Shown here one piece after another: positions 1 to 13,700 of a stretch of DNA of 64,000 nucleotides. Location: positions 17,289,358 through 17,353,357 of the forward strand of contig NC_132887.1 in NCBI RefSeq assembly GCF_030463535.1, in the 5' to 3' direction. Positions within the stretch are counted from its first letter, which is position 1. Each line of letters opens with the position of its first letter. The notes under the pieces are model-generated. The model was not told the DNA's origin, ran no database searches, and saw only the letters and a program-made list of their open reading frames with translations. The position numbers and the translations under genes are program-made. This stretch comes from Salminus brasiliensis. Taxonomy: Eukaryota > Chordata > Actinopteri > Characiformes > Bryconidae.

Positions 1-620
1 TTTCCTTGTTGCGCAAAGGCGCGCGCTGTGCGTAAAAACGCACCCGACACATAAAACACTGCTGCTAGTCGTATTAAAACCGATCTTCATTTTAAACCGC
101 ATTCATAGCATCACTGTGTCCTTAATCTGAAAAGCACACTCCACAAGGATCTCTACCTTACTGACACACGCATTCTTCACTGTTCATAGACCGCCTCATC
201 GGTGCACAGATGGCGTGGCAAAACATGAGCTAGAGCTAATTGTTTTATCTGTATTTTTATTTTATTTTTTTACGTGCAACTCAACTCTGTGCTTAAACTT
301 CTCATATCCATATCTTTCAACTAATAGAAATACTCCAAAATGATTTGGAATAAAATTATATTACACTGATTTACTCTGACAGCGACAATATGTTCTATTT
401 GATCATTTTAATTATTCAGAATCATGTTCAAATGAAGAGTGAGACAATCTTCAGAAAGTGCAAACCTGCATGAATCGGGATTCTGCATTTTATTGTGTGT
501 GTGAAGGAGATCGTCCAACCTGCAAAGATGTGAGCTGGATCTGGGTGACTCGTGCAACCCTGCAAAGCAGCCATCCTGCTGGCCCTGGATATGCTAAAGT
601 ATCATGGAATGTTGTCCGTG
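1..620. other. Left-edge flank, no gene recognised
   Basis: No exon with credible splice sites, transposon ends or tandem array is seen here. The first 60 bases are CpG-rich, then composition turns AT-rich. In human the next gene beyond AP5M1 is NAA30, but no NAA30 coding exon is visible. Confidence 0.4.
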
Positions 621-624
621 TGCT

Positions 625-2115
625 GTAATATGTACCGGCGTGCCAGCTGCTTTAAGGTGTGTTAGCTACTTAAGGATGTGCCGGATGGTGGGTTGTCTGC
701 ACAAAGATGTGCGGTTTGGTGTGGCAGCTACTTTATGATGTGCCAGATGATGTACCAGCTGCTGTAACATGCTGGTTGGTGTATCGGCTGCTGTAACATG
801 CTGGACGGTGTGTTAGCTGCTTTAAAAAGTGCAGATTGGTTGCTGACTGTTTTAAGATGTGCCAGATGGTGGGCCAGCAGCTTTAAGATGTGTTGGTTAG
901 TGTGCCGACTAGTGTGCCAGTTGCTTTAAGATGTCCCCCGAATGATTTCTTGGCTGCTGTTGTCTATCTGATGTCTCAGATAGTGTACCAGCTGCTTTAA
1001 ACTTTAAGATGTGCCAGTAAATATGTTGACTCCTGTAAAACATGCTGGGTTGTTTGCTAGCTGCCTTAAAATGTGCTGGATGCTGTGCTGGATGGTGTGT
1101 CGGCTGCTGCAAAATGTGCCAGATGGTGTGCCGGCAGCTTTACAATGACACAGTGTCACTATAAATTGTGCCAGTTGGTGTGCCAACTCCTGTTTGATGT
1201 GCCGGTTGGTGTGCCGGCTGCTATAAAACGTGTCAGTTGGTATGCCGGTTGCTTAATGGCGCGCTGGATGATGTGCCGGGTGGTGTGCTGGCTGTTTTAG
1301 CACATGTCGGATGGTGTGCCAGCTGCTTTAAGATATGCCGGTTGATGTACTGGCTGTCTCAACATGTGCAGTGTCGGCAGTTTTATGGCGTGCGGTCTGC
1401 TTTATGCCGGTTGACATGCAGGCTGCTGTAGAAAGTGTTGGATGCTGTGCCAGCTGCTTTAAGATGAGCAGATTGGCATATCGGCAGCTTTACTGTGTGA
1501 CTGTACGTGCTGTACAGTGTGCTGCCTGCTTTAAAATATGCTGGTTGACATGCAGGCTGGTGTGCCGGCAGCTTTAAGATGTGCTGGATGGTGTGCCGGC
1601 TGCTTCAAGACATTCAAGATGCCGTGCTGGCCTCTTTAGGATGTGCCAGATGATGTGCCGGGTGGTGTGCCGGCAGCTTTAAAATGTGCCAGATGGTGTG
1701 CTGGCTGCATTAAGATGTACTGGTACCTTTTTGGCGTGCTGGCAGCTTTAAGATGTGATGGATGGTGTGCCGGCTGCTTCAAGACGTTCAAGACGCCGTA
1801 CTGGCCTCTTTAGGGTGTGCCAGATGATGTGTCGGGTGGTGTGCCGGCAGTTTTAAAATGTGCCAGATGGCGTGCTGGCTGCATTAATAGGTGCTGGTAG
1901 CTTTATGGCGTGCTGGCAGCTTTAAGATGTGATGGATGGTGTGCTGGCAGCCAAGATGTGTTGGTTGGTTTGCCAACTCCTGTAAAATATGATGATTGGT
2001 GCGCTGAATGGGGCACAGAGCTTTAGCATGTGCTGGTTGGTGTGCCAGCTGCTTTAGGATGTGCTGGATGGTGTGCCAGCAGGTTTAGGATGTGCTGGTT
2101 GAGGTGCTGGTCATT
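625..2115. repeat. Degenerate minisatellite, ~31-bp unit with 174-bp higher-order period
   Basis: The stretch is built from variants of a roughly 31-bp unit that pairs a GATGTGCCAGATGG-type half with a TGTGCCGGCTGCTTTAA-type half. Near the right side the units group into a 174-bp higher-order repeat: copies begin at 1578, 1752 and 1926, exactly 174 bp apart, sharing an unusual CTTCAAGAC/TTCAAGA spacer and a CCTCTTTAGG variant. Left-hand units are more diverged. Several open frames (for example 1073-1300 and 1335-1577) run through the array because stops are rare in the unit; they are not genes. Confidence 0.9.
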
Positions 2116-3178
2116 GCAATGCTATCATTTGCCATCAATTTACAATCGCATTCCAAGTCAGATGAGAGAAAGTAATACTACGCGATATACAGTACAGTTG
2201 CTCTATCAGAAATTACAACCTTACAAATTCGATCAAGAACACATTCATAAATGTAAAACTATGCCTGTGGCTTTGTATCTAAAGCAAAGCACGACATAAC
2301 TGTTTGGACTAATATATATATATATGGTAAAGTACAGAGACAAAGCTGATGGCAGTGTTACATTGGTTTATGCTGCCATGATCAAGGACCAGTAACAGAT
2401 GAACAATGATGTTTGGTAACTATTAGGATGCTTTTGTTGTAGAGTATTAAGTGAAAGAGACATGCTACAGTGGGGCGACTAAGAGCCACTACAGAGTAAT
2501 TAACTCCCCTCTCTGGATACCAGTTTAGTCGTTCTCTTTCTCAGTTCCCCTCTCTGTCAGTCAGTCAGTCTATTCCCAACCCCTACAAACACAGACATGG
2601 CCTAAGCACCCTTGTGAAAGAACTCAAGAACCATTTAAGCAGACTCACCGAAAGGCTAATTGGGACAACTACTAATGAGTCCTGTCTAAAGCAAAATGAA
2701 GGAGCAATTAATTAAATTTAAATGAACACATCACTAGTCAAAACAGACAAAAACACTCAGAATTGTATAAATAAAAAAAGATTCAAGCTTTACTTCATTC
2801 AGCACAGCCTTTGAAACTCTAACAGTTCAGATTTTTTCTTTACCTCAGTAAACCTACACAAAACTGCCCAATTTTCCTAATGGCTGCACTCTCTGAACAA
2901 AGAAAGGCACTCAGTGAAGTGTGTAGGGGGATATGTGATGTGGGTATGAACAGATACTGCAAACTATCTAAGCCAAGTTTACTATTCCACCCTAATCCGG
3001 ACCAGTTTAGATGAGGATTTTTTTTTCCACTTAGCGTCATTTGAAATGTTAATTAACGTATAAAAAATACAAAAGGCTGTCACCCAAGTCAATCCATTTA
3101 TCAAACCTTGATACCCTGCCAGTACCTGCAAAAAGCAGAGTTAGTTCGGTTCAGTTATTAAGGCAGAAAATCATGAAG
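2116..3178 (-). other. Downstream flank and probable 3' UTR of ap5m1
   Basis: No coding exon lies between the minisatellite and the ap5m1 stop codon. The part nearest 3178 should be 3' UTR on the minus strand, but no canonical AATAAA was found on that strand, so the transcript end is not placed. A short AT run sits near 2311-2325 and a GTCA-type run near 2556-2570. Confidence 0.45.
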
Positions 3179-6100
3179 CTATAGTATCATGAGTCCAGAC
3201 GACACTGGTGCATCTCCAGTGGAGTTCCAGATGTAGTATTCAGAGGACACCAGTTCTCGTGCTATGGAGGGAAAACCAAACAAAGAAAACAAAAAGCACA
3301 TTTATTTAGTTAGCTCCAACTGTACAACAATGTCCCTTAAGTACTGTCAATTAGCTGTAAATACTACATAACAGAATTAATCACTAAAACACTCACTTGT
3401 GACGATGCGTGGCTTTGCTGAGGAATACACTTGTACAGAGTGTTGGTCCACACAGCATCCAGATAAAGTCAAATCTGGTACACGGAAGTAGAGCTGCAAA
3501 CCAATACAAAATATGTGGTTAAGAGATATTCCCCAACTAAGTGGTTAAGATAATGAATAAATAAGAATAATTAGGGAGTTAAGAAAACTCCTTGTAGGCA
3601 AAAGAGTAAGACAAATGCCTCGTAACCACATCCACACTGTATTGCGTCATTAGAAATGCATGAAAAATCAGCTTATTTAAAAATATGCACATCTTCAAGC
3701 TACTATGGAAATAACACACACATTAATCTAGAGGTCACACTCACTTTCACATATGCGGTGAGGTCTGTGCATAGAGGGTCTGTTGGCCCAACAAGATGTC
3801 CTGAGAAATTCACAGTGCCTTCCAGAGTAACCTCTCGAGACTTTGGAAACTTCTGCCCTGATGTGTTTCAATAGACAAACAAACAAACACAACAGTTGTG
3901 CAACTAATGCTGTGTTTGAGTGCTCATCAGAGGGCTGTATATACAGATGGTTAACTAGTAAATACAGCTTGTCGGAAGATCAAACCACGAAGTCACATGT
4001 GTTGGATTGTAATAACAAAAAGCTCACTAAAAACAACCACAAGGCCATCCTCTAAACTGAACCATTGATAGAAGGAAGCATTAAGAGTACTCTTTTTGGG
4101 AAAAAGGCAAAAAATAAATAAATAAATAAATAAATAATTAAAGCTTTACGACAATGGCGAGATTTTGGAATTGACCGCAGCATGTAGAACTGGTCGAATG
4201 TTAACAATACTGGTGGTCTGGGGTTATACGTGTCTTTGTTGGTTTTATGTTTTGCAAATAATTAGGTAAGACCTGAGGGTTTGAACATATGTAGAACTGA
4301 AGGTATGGGCAAGTGTTGCCAGAACCCTAATTTAAAAAAATAAAAAATAAAGAAATAAAAATTAAAAAATAAAAATAAAAAAGCGGCACCTAAAATCCTA
4401 AGTTCCCTACTTGTAAATACCACTTCACTAGCCGTTGGAGTGCACTTTACAAGTGGTACCAATGGTATTTCCCAGTTTCCAACACCACTTGCAAGCAGCG
4501 CAAGTCTATATTTGAATCTATAGTTAAAATACAGACATATGGGGTGTTGAGCATAAACTTACCAAGAACCCAAACCAGCATATTCTTCTCTTTAGACACC
4601 TCCAACTGTCCTGAGCTCACCTTTACATCCACACTGCCTATTAGGTTCCTGTACAAAAGATCAAGAGCAGCTCATTCAACAGTACTTCAACTGAAAGCGG
4701 TTCAACTAATGAACACAACCCTACCCTACACTACCCTACCATTCAACAGGTAATTTACTAAGCACAGCACAATTCTTCTGAACACTGTCTTAATAGATAG
4801 ACTGTTCTGAATAGATTCATTTGGGATTGTGTATAGTACACCAGCACAGACCATTAAAGGACCTGTAGCCAATATTTATATTGTATTTTTAATAAGGTCC
4901 TCTTAACAGGCTAGTCGGTGTATATATTATTGCGGTCATATATTGCTGTCAATCACCTTTGGTCTGATTTTTGTAATATTTCGCTGTTGTAACCCACCTG
5001 ATGGATCTAATCAGCTAATTAACAATTCCCTGCCCAATGAAGTGGGCATGTTAGAGCAGTGAAATATGCAGGGCATGTTTGTCTAAAGCATTGCTTCCCA
5101 AGTCTGCCCTGCACATTTCAGTGTTTACCCTGCTCCCAGTGGGACTGTTTAGTAACAGTAATAACATGCACAGACTTAAACATTCTGCCCCTCTACTCCA
5201 CCAAAAGCAGAATTAGCCAGGTTTGTGTAATGTATCACCTGTTGAAAAACGGTAGCTGTGCCTCGCAGTACTCAAAACTGTTTCGGACACTTTCGTGGAG
5301 CTTGAGGACTACGTTCACTTTGAGTAGGTTCTCTTCTCCTTTCAGCTGGTAGGAGCCAAGGATAGGCGGCACAGGTACCTGGGTTACAAGGGAAAGTTGA
5401 TTACAAATTCAGCTCACATTATGCGAGATTACAGCTCACATTATTGAGATTAATACAGTGAAGTAACAATATGTACAGTATAGAAGGCATATTCCGATTT
5501 ATAAATATGGAGAAGAAAATGTCAGAAACTTCTGAATGGGATATTGGAGGGGATTGGAATGAACAGTTGAATGAATAACAAATCCAGCCTGAACCAGTAC
5601 ACTGCATACTGTGTATTGTCATGTTATCTGCGAGTAACTGGATCATGATAGCATCGTATCCTGTATCCTAATACATCGTATCTGGAGTGCTTTCAAAGCT
5701 TAGCAGTTGGTACAGGAAAAATAAATGGCATTATTATTGGTATTGGCTATCACTCAAGATATCAACGTCAGTATGGATACTCCTACGCCTAATGTCTAAT
5801 GTATAGGTCACTAATGCATAGTAATCAGCACATCAGTAGATGTGTAGGCCTACCTGTGAGGTATAGCTGCAGAGTCTAAATGGCTCCAGAGGTGGGGAGA
5901 AGGGGAATTTGTATGGCCCTGAAAAGGCTGAGCCATCACTTTGATCCACACTGCTTGCTGTGAGAATGCTGGAATCAAGGGACGTCACACAGGGATGGAC
6001 AAGGATATCTTGCAGAGGTGAACCGTTGGGTGGAAGTGTGAGGGTAACTGTGACATTGGGCAAGACGCCCTCCACCTCACACTAATGTCAAAATAAACGT

Positions 6101-7151
6101 AGAGCAGACGGGATTTGGGTCAATTGTCTATGAAACATGATTACTTTTAACACACAAAACAGAAGAGCACACTTACTTTGCACATAACTTTCCCGTACAC
6201 ATCCCACATATCCTGCTTGCTCCTGTTGCCGTACTGCATGGACCTCACCATCTCTGTGAGGGCCACGCTCACCACCGCTCTCCCTCGGTGGACTCCTGCT
6301 TTCCAGGCTGGCTGCTTCTGAGCACCTCCTGGGCCTGGAGCCAAGGCAGCAGGCGACGCTCCAGCCTGAGGGGGGACGTCCAAGGGCGTCCCTAGAGGAC
6401 AAACTTGCAGAAGCACTACGGGGAGAGTGGCCAAGCGGGAGGCCAACACATCAGGCTCTGGCGGTTTACCCCCCGTGCCACAAAGGAAGCCCTGCAGGGC
6501 TGACAGAAGAGCTAAGCCTTGAGAGACTGAAGCCAAACTGGGAAGCGGAGGTCTGGGCTCGGACGGGGCTTCAACTAGAGGGAGACAGGCTAGGATTAGC
6601 CCACCCTGGCTGATGGTTAGCAGGGGCCAGAGGGTTCTCCCACCTGGGCCACCTACACGGAGCTCCACAGCCGGGCAGCGCTGCTGACGGGCACAATCAT
6701 CCCGAGCAGCCATATAGGGCTTGTCGGGGTCTATCAGGCCCAGCTCGGTCAGCAGGAGCTGGGGTATAAGACGGTCCTCTGGAACTGCCACATACTGAGT
6801 TCCTGCCAGGGACTTAGCACGGAACTCCACTGTGGGGTACCGTCTGAGTGAAGGAGCACAGAGAGAAAAACGGTCAGTAAATCACAAAGCCCATAAATGG
6901 CCAAATGGCAGCCAGAACATAACAGTATAGATAGCTTAGATTTTTGTTTCATAGCATGAGGCCACATTATAGCAGCCCAAAACAATGCCTAATAACAAAT
7001 GTGCCACATGGAAGGGAAAAAAGCAACACTTTTTCAGTGCATAAAACTGCAGATTGTGGATACTTCACACTTTGCATACTCACCTGGAAAATCGCACTTT
7101 TCCAGATTCACCCTCGTCATGAGAAACGACCCACAGCGCCCGTATACTCAT
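3179..7151 (-). CDS. ap5m1: AP-5 complex subunit mu-1 (MUDENG), 8 coding exons
   Basis: This is the medium (mu) subunit of the AP-5 adaptor, which with the zeta, beta and sigma subunits and SPG11/SPG15 works on late endosomes in retrieval towards the Golgi. Coding exons on the minus strand are 7151-7084, 6843-6177, 6081-5854, 5378-5239, 4648-4563, 3857-3745, 3493-3397 and 3261-3179. All introns are GT-AG and phases join to 493 codons plus TAG (human about 490). The start [14 protein letters not shown] matches the family N terminus; an in-frame TAA lies seven codons upstream and the start context is weak (T at -3). Exon 2 carries most of the N-terminal region, including YVAVPED and [13 protein letters not shown]. 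The mu-homology domain fills the C-terminal half, with [35 protein letters not shown] and the C-terminal EYYIWNS. No frameshift or internal stop was found, so it looks functional. The intron between exons 2 and 3 is only 95 bp. Confidence 0.97.
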
Positions 7152-7726
7152 GGAGACTCCGAAACTCGGTTACTTCCACTGTAGAAACACTTCACTGGCT
7201 CGTTTAGCATAGCAGCGGAATGGCTAACTAATCGTGCAACAATCACATCTCCTCATCCAAAAATACCTTTTATTCAAATACTTACAAAAATAAAGAGCTG
7301 AATCAATAATCACAGTAAAGTATCTCGCTAACAGCGCTAGCTACGATTGAAGCCCTTTATTCCCGTTGACGTTTCCTGTTTTGAAGCAGCATGTGACATA
7401 CAGAGGCGTGGCTGCTTGCTTTCCTCTCCATGAGCGCTGATCTCCGATCAGGTTCACGCCTTTACCCGCCACTTCCGCACAGCACACAACGGCGCACACG
7501 CTGATCTCAGACCTGCCGCTGAGGGCGGACTTTTGCTTGAGGGGCTCTTTTTCCTTCGTTTCCGGCCCGGTTATGGCAGCTGGATGGAGGAAGAAGCAGA
7601 GGGCCTTGATTTAGGGTAAACAAGTACCAGCGGATCCTGTCAAAATCGCCCCGCGTTTATAAAGTGTTGGTGGCCTGTGCCGGACTTTACTTCGCCCTCT
7701 GTAAAGCCTCTCTGGCACGGTGAGAA
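7152..7726. promoter_or_regulatory. Bidirectional promoter interval between ap5m1 and exoc5
   Basis: Only 575 bp separate the two divergent start codons, so both 5' UTRs and core promoters must fit here unless upstream noncoding exons exist. The exoc5 half (about 7380-7720) is CpG-rich and no TATA box is obvious, as expected of a housekeeping promoter. Start sites cannot be placed from sequence alone. The same head-to-head pair exists in human. Confidence 0.75.
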
Positions 7727-10700
7727 ATGGCCACGACCGCTCAGTTATTCGAGGTAAGTTGCGTTTCCTAGTCGAGTTAGCGAGCAACTTGGCTAATTAG
7801 CTAGCTAGCTTGCTCAACAACACAGCTTTAGGTGCCAAGTCTAGAATCGTTTACGGTTACAGGGATAAATGTTATACTTTGAAGTGCTGATAATTAAATG
7901 CTTTGCAGTATTTACAGAGGCATGTTGCACGAAAATAGAGCGGTTAGCTGATAGCTAGCTAACTAGCTAGCATTGTTGAGTTAAAAGGGGCAGCCCTGGT
8001 TTGTGAAGTATGACACAGCTAGCTAGCTAGCTACAGTTTGTAAAACTTAGCCAGCTGCTATTAGCTAGTTTGAGCTCTTGCTTTGTATTTGTTGGACTGT
8101 GGGGTGTGTGTCTGGTGTATTTGTGGAGGTGTGCAGTCTAGCAGTTTAATGTCAGACTGCGGGAGTTGTGTGATGTGTCAGATGAGTGTGGTTGTCTGGC
8201 TGTAGTTGAGTGTATGGGAATTGGTGCAGTGCCGCATATTAGTGGTTCAGTACGGTCATGCCTGTAGATACGCATCCCTTCCCTTCCCTTCCCTTCATTA
8301 TGGATGGCTATGAAAGTGAATAAGGCTGGATCCTGCATTTGTATAATTTTCATAGGAACCGTTTGATGCAGATGAGTACATTGAGCGGCTGGCTTGGAGA
8401 ACTCCGGGAGGCGGTTCTAAAGGAGGAGCAGAGGGCTTTGACCCAAAAAAGTAAGCCTTCATTTTTTAATTTTTTTTATTTATTTATTTTTAGAAATATT
8501 ATTTACTAATTGTGTATGCTTTAGATGTAGCACTGTGACGTTTGTTGTTTTCAGGGGAAAAATATATAAAAATTAACATCTGGCAGGTGCTTTTTGCATG
8601 TGTCTGAAATGATCATAATTATGTGGAATGTTTTTTTTAATGTTCACTTGCACTGAAAGTTAAAGGAAAATTTTGGTGATACTGTATTTTTATGTGACAG
8701 TGTTACTGTTCGAGTGATGTATAGTTTTGTCCATTTTGTATTTGTCCATTTTTGTCTTTTTATTATTATTATTATTTTTGTTTCCCTCAGTTATCCAGTT
8801 TTTCATTTAGTGTTCTTTGACGTTGACTAAGACATTACTATTAAGGTTGAAGGTTTTGATTTAAGTTTTTCACCTTTTAACTTTGATCACAATTAACAAA
8901 CAGATGTAGATACATTGTGCACGTGTAAGGCGAAAATATTAGTCTGCTACACTGGATGTTTGCATGTGTTGGACACTGTGCAACAGTTTGCTCTTGCAGT
9001 GATGTAGAGCACTGTGTTAGAGCTGTTGAACTGGCAATGCAGAAACATCAGCCTAAATTTAACACTAACGCCTCAAATAAGCAACCGTGGAGAGGCTGAT
9101 AGGAGCTGCGGAACCACTGACTCACAAATGATGGAAGAGAACGAATTTCAGCGAAAGAGCGCGTGAGAGGGAAAAGGCCCTAAGCTGCACCCAGCGTTGG
9201 AGGAATTATTGTGATATGAGATTATACACTCATCACTTTGGAATGGTTTTTCTACCACCCGGAGAATCTAAACATGCTGACGTGGAGCTTTTTGCAACCG
9301 CTGTCCTGCAAGTGCTTAGAAATGCAGCTGACAAAGCTCTTAGAGTGCGTAAGGGTGCGTACACACACACACATCATATCACAAAAAGGCAGTTTTAAGA
9401 GGAGTTGCAGTTTATGGCAGCAGGCAATTAGCTGTTTTGCCAGCACAGTAAATATACTTTTTAAAAATGCTAGGCCTTCTCAGGGTGTGCCTTCTGATCT
9501 TCTCTGTAACTTGTTCTTTCTGAACTGTTTAAAGGTCAGATATTAATGTGCTCAATGCCTAATAATAATAATAGATGGGACTTACTCTTGTTTCTGTCTG
9601 ATACCAGTGTTGATATTGGAGTCTGGAGTGTTGAGAGAGTCTGGAGTGCTGGAGAGTGAACACCAGTGCAATAATAATGAATTTAAAAAAGCAGAATGAA
9701 GCTTTGCTAAATGTAGAGCGTCATCCTGAAACTCCTTCTCCAAAACGAGCATTTGCTGCTGATTTTTTTTTCCCCAATACCCATCTGTACCAAAATGCCA
9801 TGGGTATTATTAAGGGGGTTGTAGTATGTCATGTTAATCAGAGGTCTAAAAGGATCTTAAAATTATTGTAACATGTACTGCAAGTGATCAGCTACCACAT
9901 TACTTAACAGGGTTGCATGACATAAACAAAATACTATGTTGCTATTATGTTAGTATGTGTTATGATTGCATTATTAAGAAATCCAGTCATAATTCATGTC
10001 AGATCTGCCGTTAACCTTATTCTAATCCTTATCCACCTGTCTTTTCGCTGGCACTGATTGTGATTCCTGCTCTCTCAGGTTGCTAGAGGAATTTGAGAAC
10101 CATATAGAAGAACTAAAACAGCTGGACGAGAGAATCCAGAGGAAAGTAGAGAAGCTTGAACAGCAATGCCACCGTGAGGCCAAGGAGTTTGCACACAAGG
10201 TCCAGGAGCTTCAGAGGAGCAATCAGGTTTGAGAGGATCATGGATTTGATGGTACCTAAACAATGTGAGCCAAGTACGCCAAAGTTGCTAAACTTGCCTA
10301 TTTTCACAGGTGGCTTTTCAGCACTTCCAGGAGCTGGATGACCACATCAGCTATGTGGCCACAAAGGTTTGCCACCTTGGAGACCAGCTGGAGGGAGTGA
10401 ACACTCCAAGACAGAGAGCTGTGGAGGCCCAGAGGCTCATGACCTACTTCAACGAGTTCCTGGATGGAGAGCTGCGCAGTGATGTTTTCAACAACCCTGA
10501 TAAGGTCAGAACTTTAACGGTACCAGTGAACAATGTACAGCTGGAATGGGTCATACTGGTCCTGAAATGTTGCATTGGTTACTTAGTTTAATTAGAGGAG
10601 TTTAATTAGTTTAATTAAGTGGAGGTTGGATCAAAACACACCTGATTGAACACATTAAGGATTTCATAATTAAATAATGAAAGGAAATATAAAGATTTCG

Positions 10701-13700
10701 TTCCACCTTGTGGGAAAGTTTTTGGTTGATGCTGTGCAGACATGTGGAGTAATTGTTGAGTTGAACAGTACTATGCAGTCAACTCAAGGCACTCAAACGG
10801 TTTAAAAATCTGTTATCTGGCCGATGATTGTTTTTTTTTTTTTTTTTTTTTGTAAAACACTAGCTAAAGTCTAATAAATACAAATATTATTGCAGGGGGA
10901 AAAAGTCATTTATATCTTTTGTGCTAGTTATGAGAACGCAGGTTAGGTTCTGGATTTCTCCTCAATTCTTCTGGCCATTACATAGACTTGTTTTAGTTGC
11001 ACTGCTGATTTAACTTCTTGAAGAATTGATAAGACATACCGAAGATTACAGATAATACTCAGCATCTCTTCTGTAGAGGGTTGGAAATGGTTAAACGGCC
11101 AATTGACGTGTATAATTAGGGCTGCACAATGTATTAAGCATTGCCATCAAAATGTGCCCATGTGCAGACATCACATTGTTGGACGTGTAATGTCAAGTTA
11201 TCATTCACGTCACGCTACAATGCTTTTTTGATACTTATAGAAAAGGGAAATGTACACGTCTCTTTTTTACTCCAATCTTTGATATGTGCATTATTAATGT
11301 CAAGACATGTTGGGTCATTGACTTCTGGTGAAATCTGGTGAAAATTCTTGTTCATCACAGAGATGCACGTAGAACCAAGGGGACAGAAAGTAGCAGAAAG
11401 CAGACCTCTTCATACTAGGGAGCAAAAATGACAAATTAATGAAATTAAACTGCACCAACTGCAGAGAAGATAAATGCAAAATGCTTAATATCCCAAGGGG
11501 ATCACATCCCTTTACCAAAAATTGTTGATGATGAAAAATGAAACTAACCGACAGCAGCTCTGACACTGTATTGAGTCTACAGCTGAATAATGTTACAACC
11601 TACTGACCGGCTATGTTTCCAAAGTGCTTTTGCCCCCTAACTGCGCTTACACCCAGTAATGTTTGTAAACAGGAAAGCTAGTCTATATATAGCTAAAATA
11701 AAATATCATGCGGTGCAGCCCATGTAATCACTTTTTTTTTTTTTTTTTTTTTTTTTGGTACGATTAGTGGTGTTCTGAGCAAATACACACATTGTTCAAT
11801 GATTTTTCTTTTTCTCAGATACGTAAAACTTTTGCACTGTACAGTATAATTGCAAATTGAATAGCCATAGTGCTCCACCACCACTTATTTTAGTAAACAC
11901 TTATGTGTTCAAGCATATATAATGGCAATCTAAAGCATAGATTTGATCATCACAGTATTTTGATGTGTGCCAACTTAATTGGAAATGCCCTTCATGTGTT
12001 TATCTCTCAAGTCACTCCGAAGAGTTGCAGTGTGATCAACCATGGGTGGCAAGTATTACATCTGGAATGCTATTAGCATTAGACCACCAACACACTTGGT
12101 GCGAGAGACGTGTGGGAAATATACCCGGCAGACTTCTTCAATATTTCTCAAACGTGGCCCGCCTCCAGTAGAGAAAAGAGGGGAGCTGCCGGTGAATAGC
12201 TAAAGGGGGGGTTAAAAAAAAAAAAAGGGAGAGGAAATGGAGGGAAGGAAGGCTAGGCTAATCCCTGTGAAAGAGAGGGCCGGGCCCAGGCAGTGTGGAG
12301 ACAAGCGCTGGTAAAAACCCCCACTGCAGGGAGATGGCTACATCACTTACATGGGATTTAGCTAATCTTAGCTGGGGGACAGATACTTAGAAAACCTCGG
12401 TGAGGAGAGCAGAAAAAGGCTGGATCCACCTCACGGGAGCACAGTAATGATGTTAGCTGAGGCAGGCAGGAATAGCAGATGGGGGAACAGAGGATGTGTG
12501 GACGGCAGGGCCTTTTTCCGTCCCCTTTTTTTTTTATTTTTTTTTATTCTCTCCTTGTGTGTAAGGGGGTGAAGAGCGAGGTGGGGAGTTCTTGTCAGGG
12601 TTCCTGTTTTTGGCGAGACCTCCCGCCTGCCCATCGGGACAGATTATGGGAGGCGATTTAGCGAGGCTGCTACGGGATTAGCCGCAGCCCATTCATAATA
12701 GTTATATGAAAGTGAGTGTAAAGAGTTAGCTGGGCAGCGGCAGGCAGAGTGGGGAGTTAGTGGAGCTGCTCTGCTGCTGCTGCCGCTGCTGCTGATGGGG
12801 CGCAGGTGTACTGAAGCTGAGCTCGCTCTTATCAGCTCCATGCTGGACAAGAGGAAGGAGGGGTAAAGGGAGGGGAGACACGGAGAGATTTACCGTAAGC
12901 TGATCCTCAGGTTTAAGGCCAGTGCCTGTGGCCTTTTCTCATGTCCATTTCCCCCCCTTGCCAGCAAGGTGCCCATCTCTTCCTTTCTCACTCACTTCGC
13001 ACACACAGTATCTCTTATCGTCTAATCTGTTTCATTCCGTGCAGATAAAAGAAGCTGCTGACATCATTCAGAAGTTGCACCTGATTGCTCAGGAGCTGCC
13101 TTTTGACAGGTAAGCAATGTGCGAGGCAGCGGAGGTCGGGAAGAGGCTGTGCAGGGAAAGGACAGACGATTGCAAGATATTAAGCAAAGTCATGCATAGG
13201 GTAACTATAGGGGTGTGACAGTTCTCAAAGTTGGACAATATACATTTTTCAAAGCAGAACAAACAGAGTGCTTGAAAATCTTCAGTGTAGTAGAACATTG
13301 ATCAGAGAAGCACAAGCCTTTTGTCATAATACATTAGCTACAATCCAATAAAATAGCCCCAAGCTTATATACATATACCTACCCATCTACCTGGTGTTGA
13401 TTTCAAGGTGAAGTGAAAGTGGGATGGGAAGGATGGTCTATACTTATTTTGGAGCTGCTTGTTTAATCAGCATTACAATTAGTACTTTATTTTCTTCAGT
13501 CTGATAACTGTTTTGTTCTATATCTGCATCTTCAATTGAGGCTGTTATTAAACAGTACAGTATTATACACATACATTATATGTATTGTTACATTCACAAT
13601 TGTTGCAATTGTCATAAATCCATGACTTCACAGTCATGATAAATAGTTAAATTTGCTACTTTGAATGGGTTTTGTAAAATGATGTATTTATTTCCTTGTA

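Noticed and set aside
1073..1577. Several overlapping Cys-rich open frames
   Set aside because: They lie wholly in the minisatellite, and their Cys/Val-rich peptides simply translate the repeat unit.
6088..6402. 104-codon minus-strand frame
   Set aside because: Alternative-frame shadow of ap5m1 exon 2.
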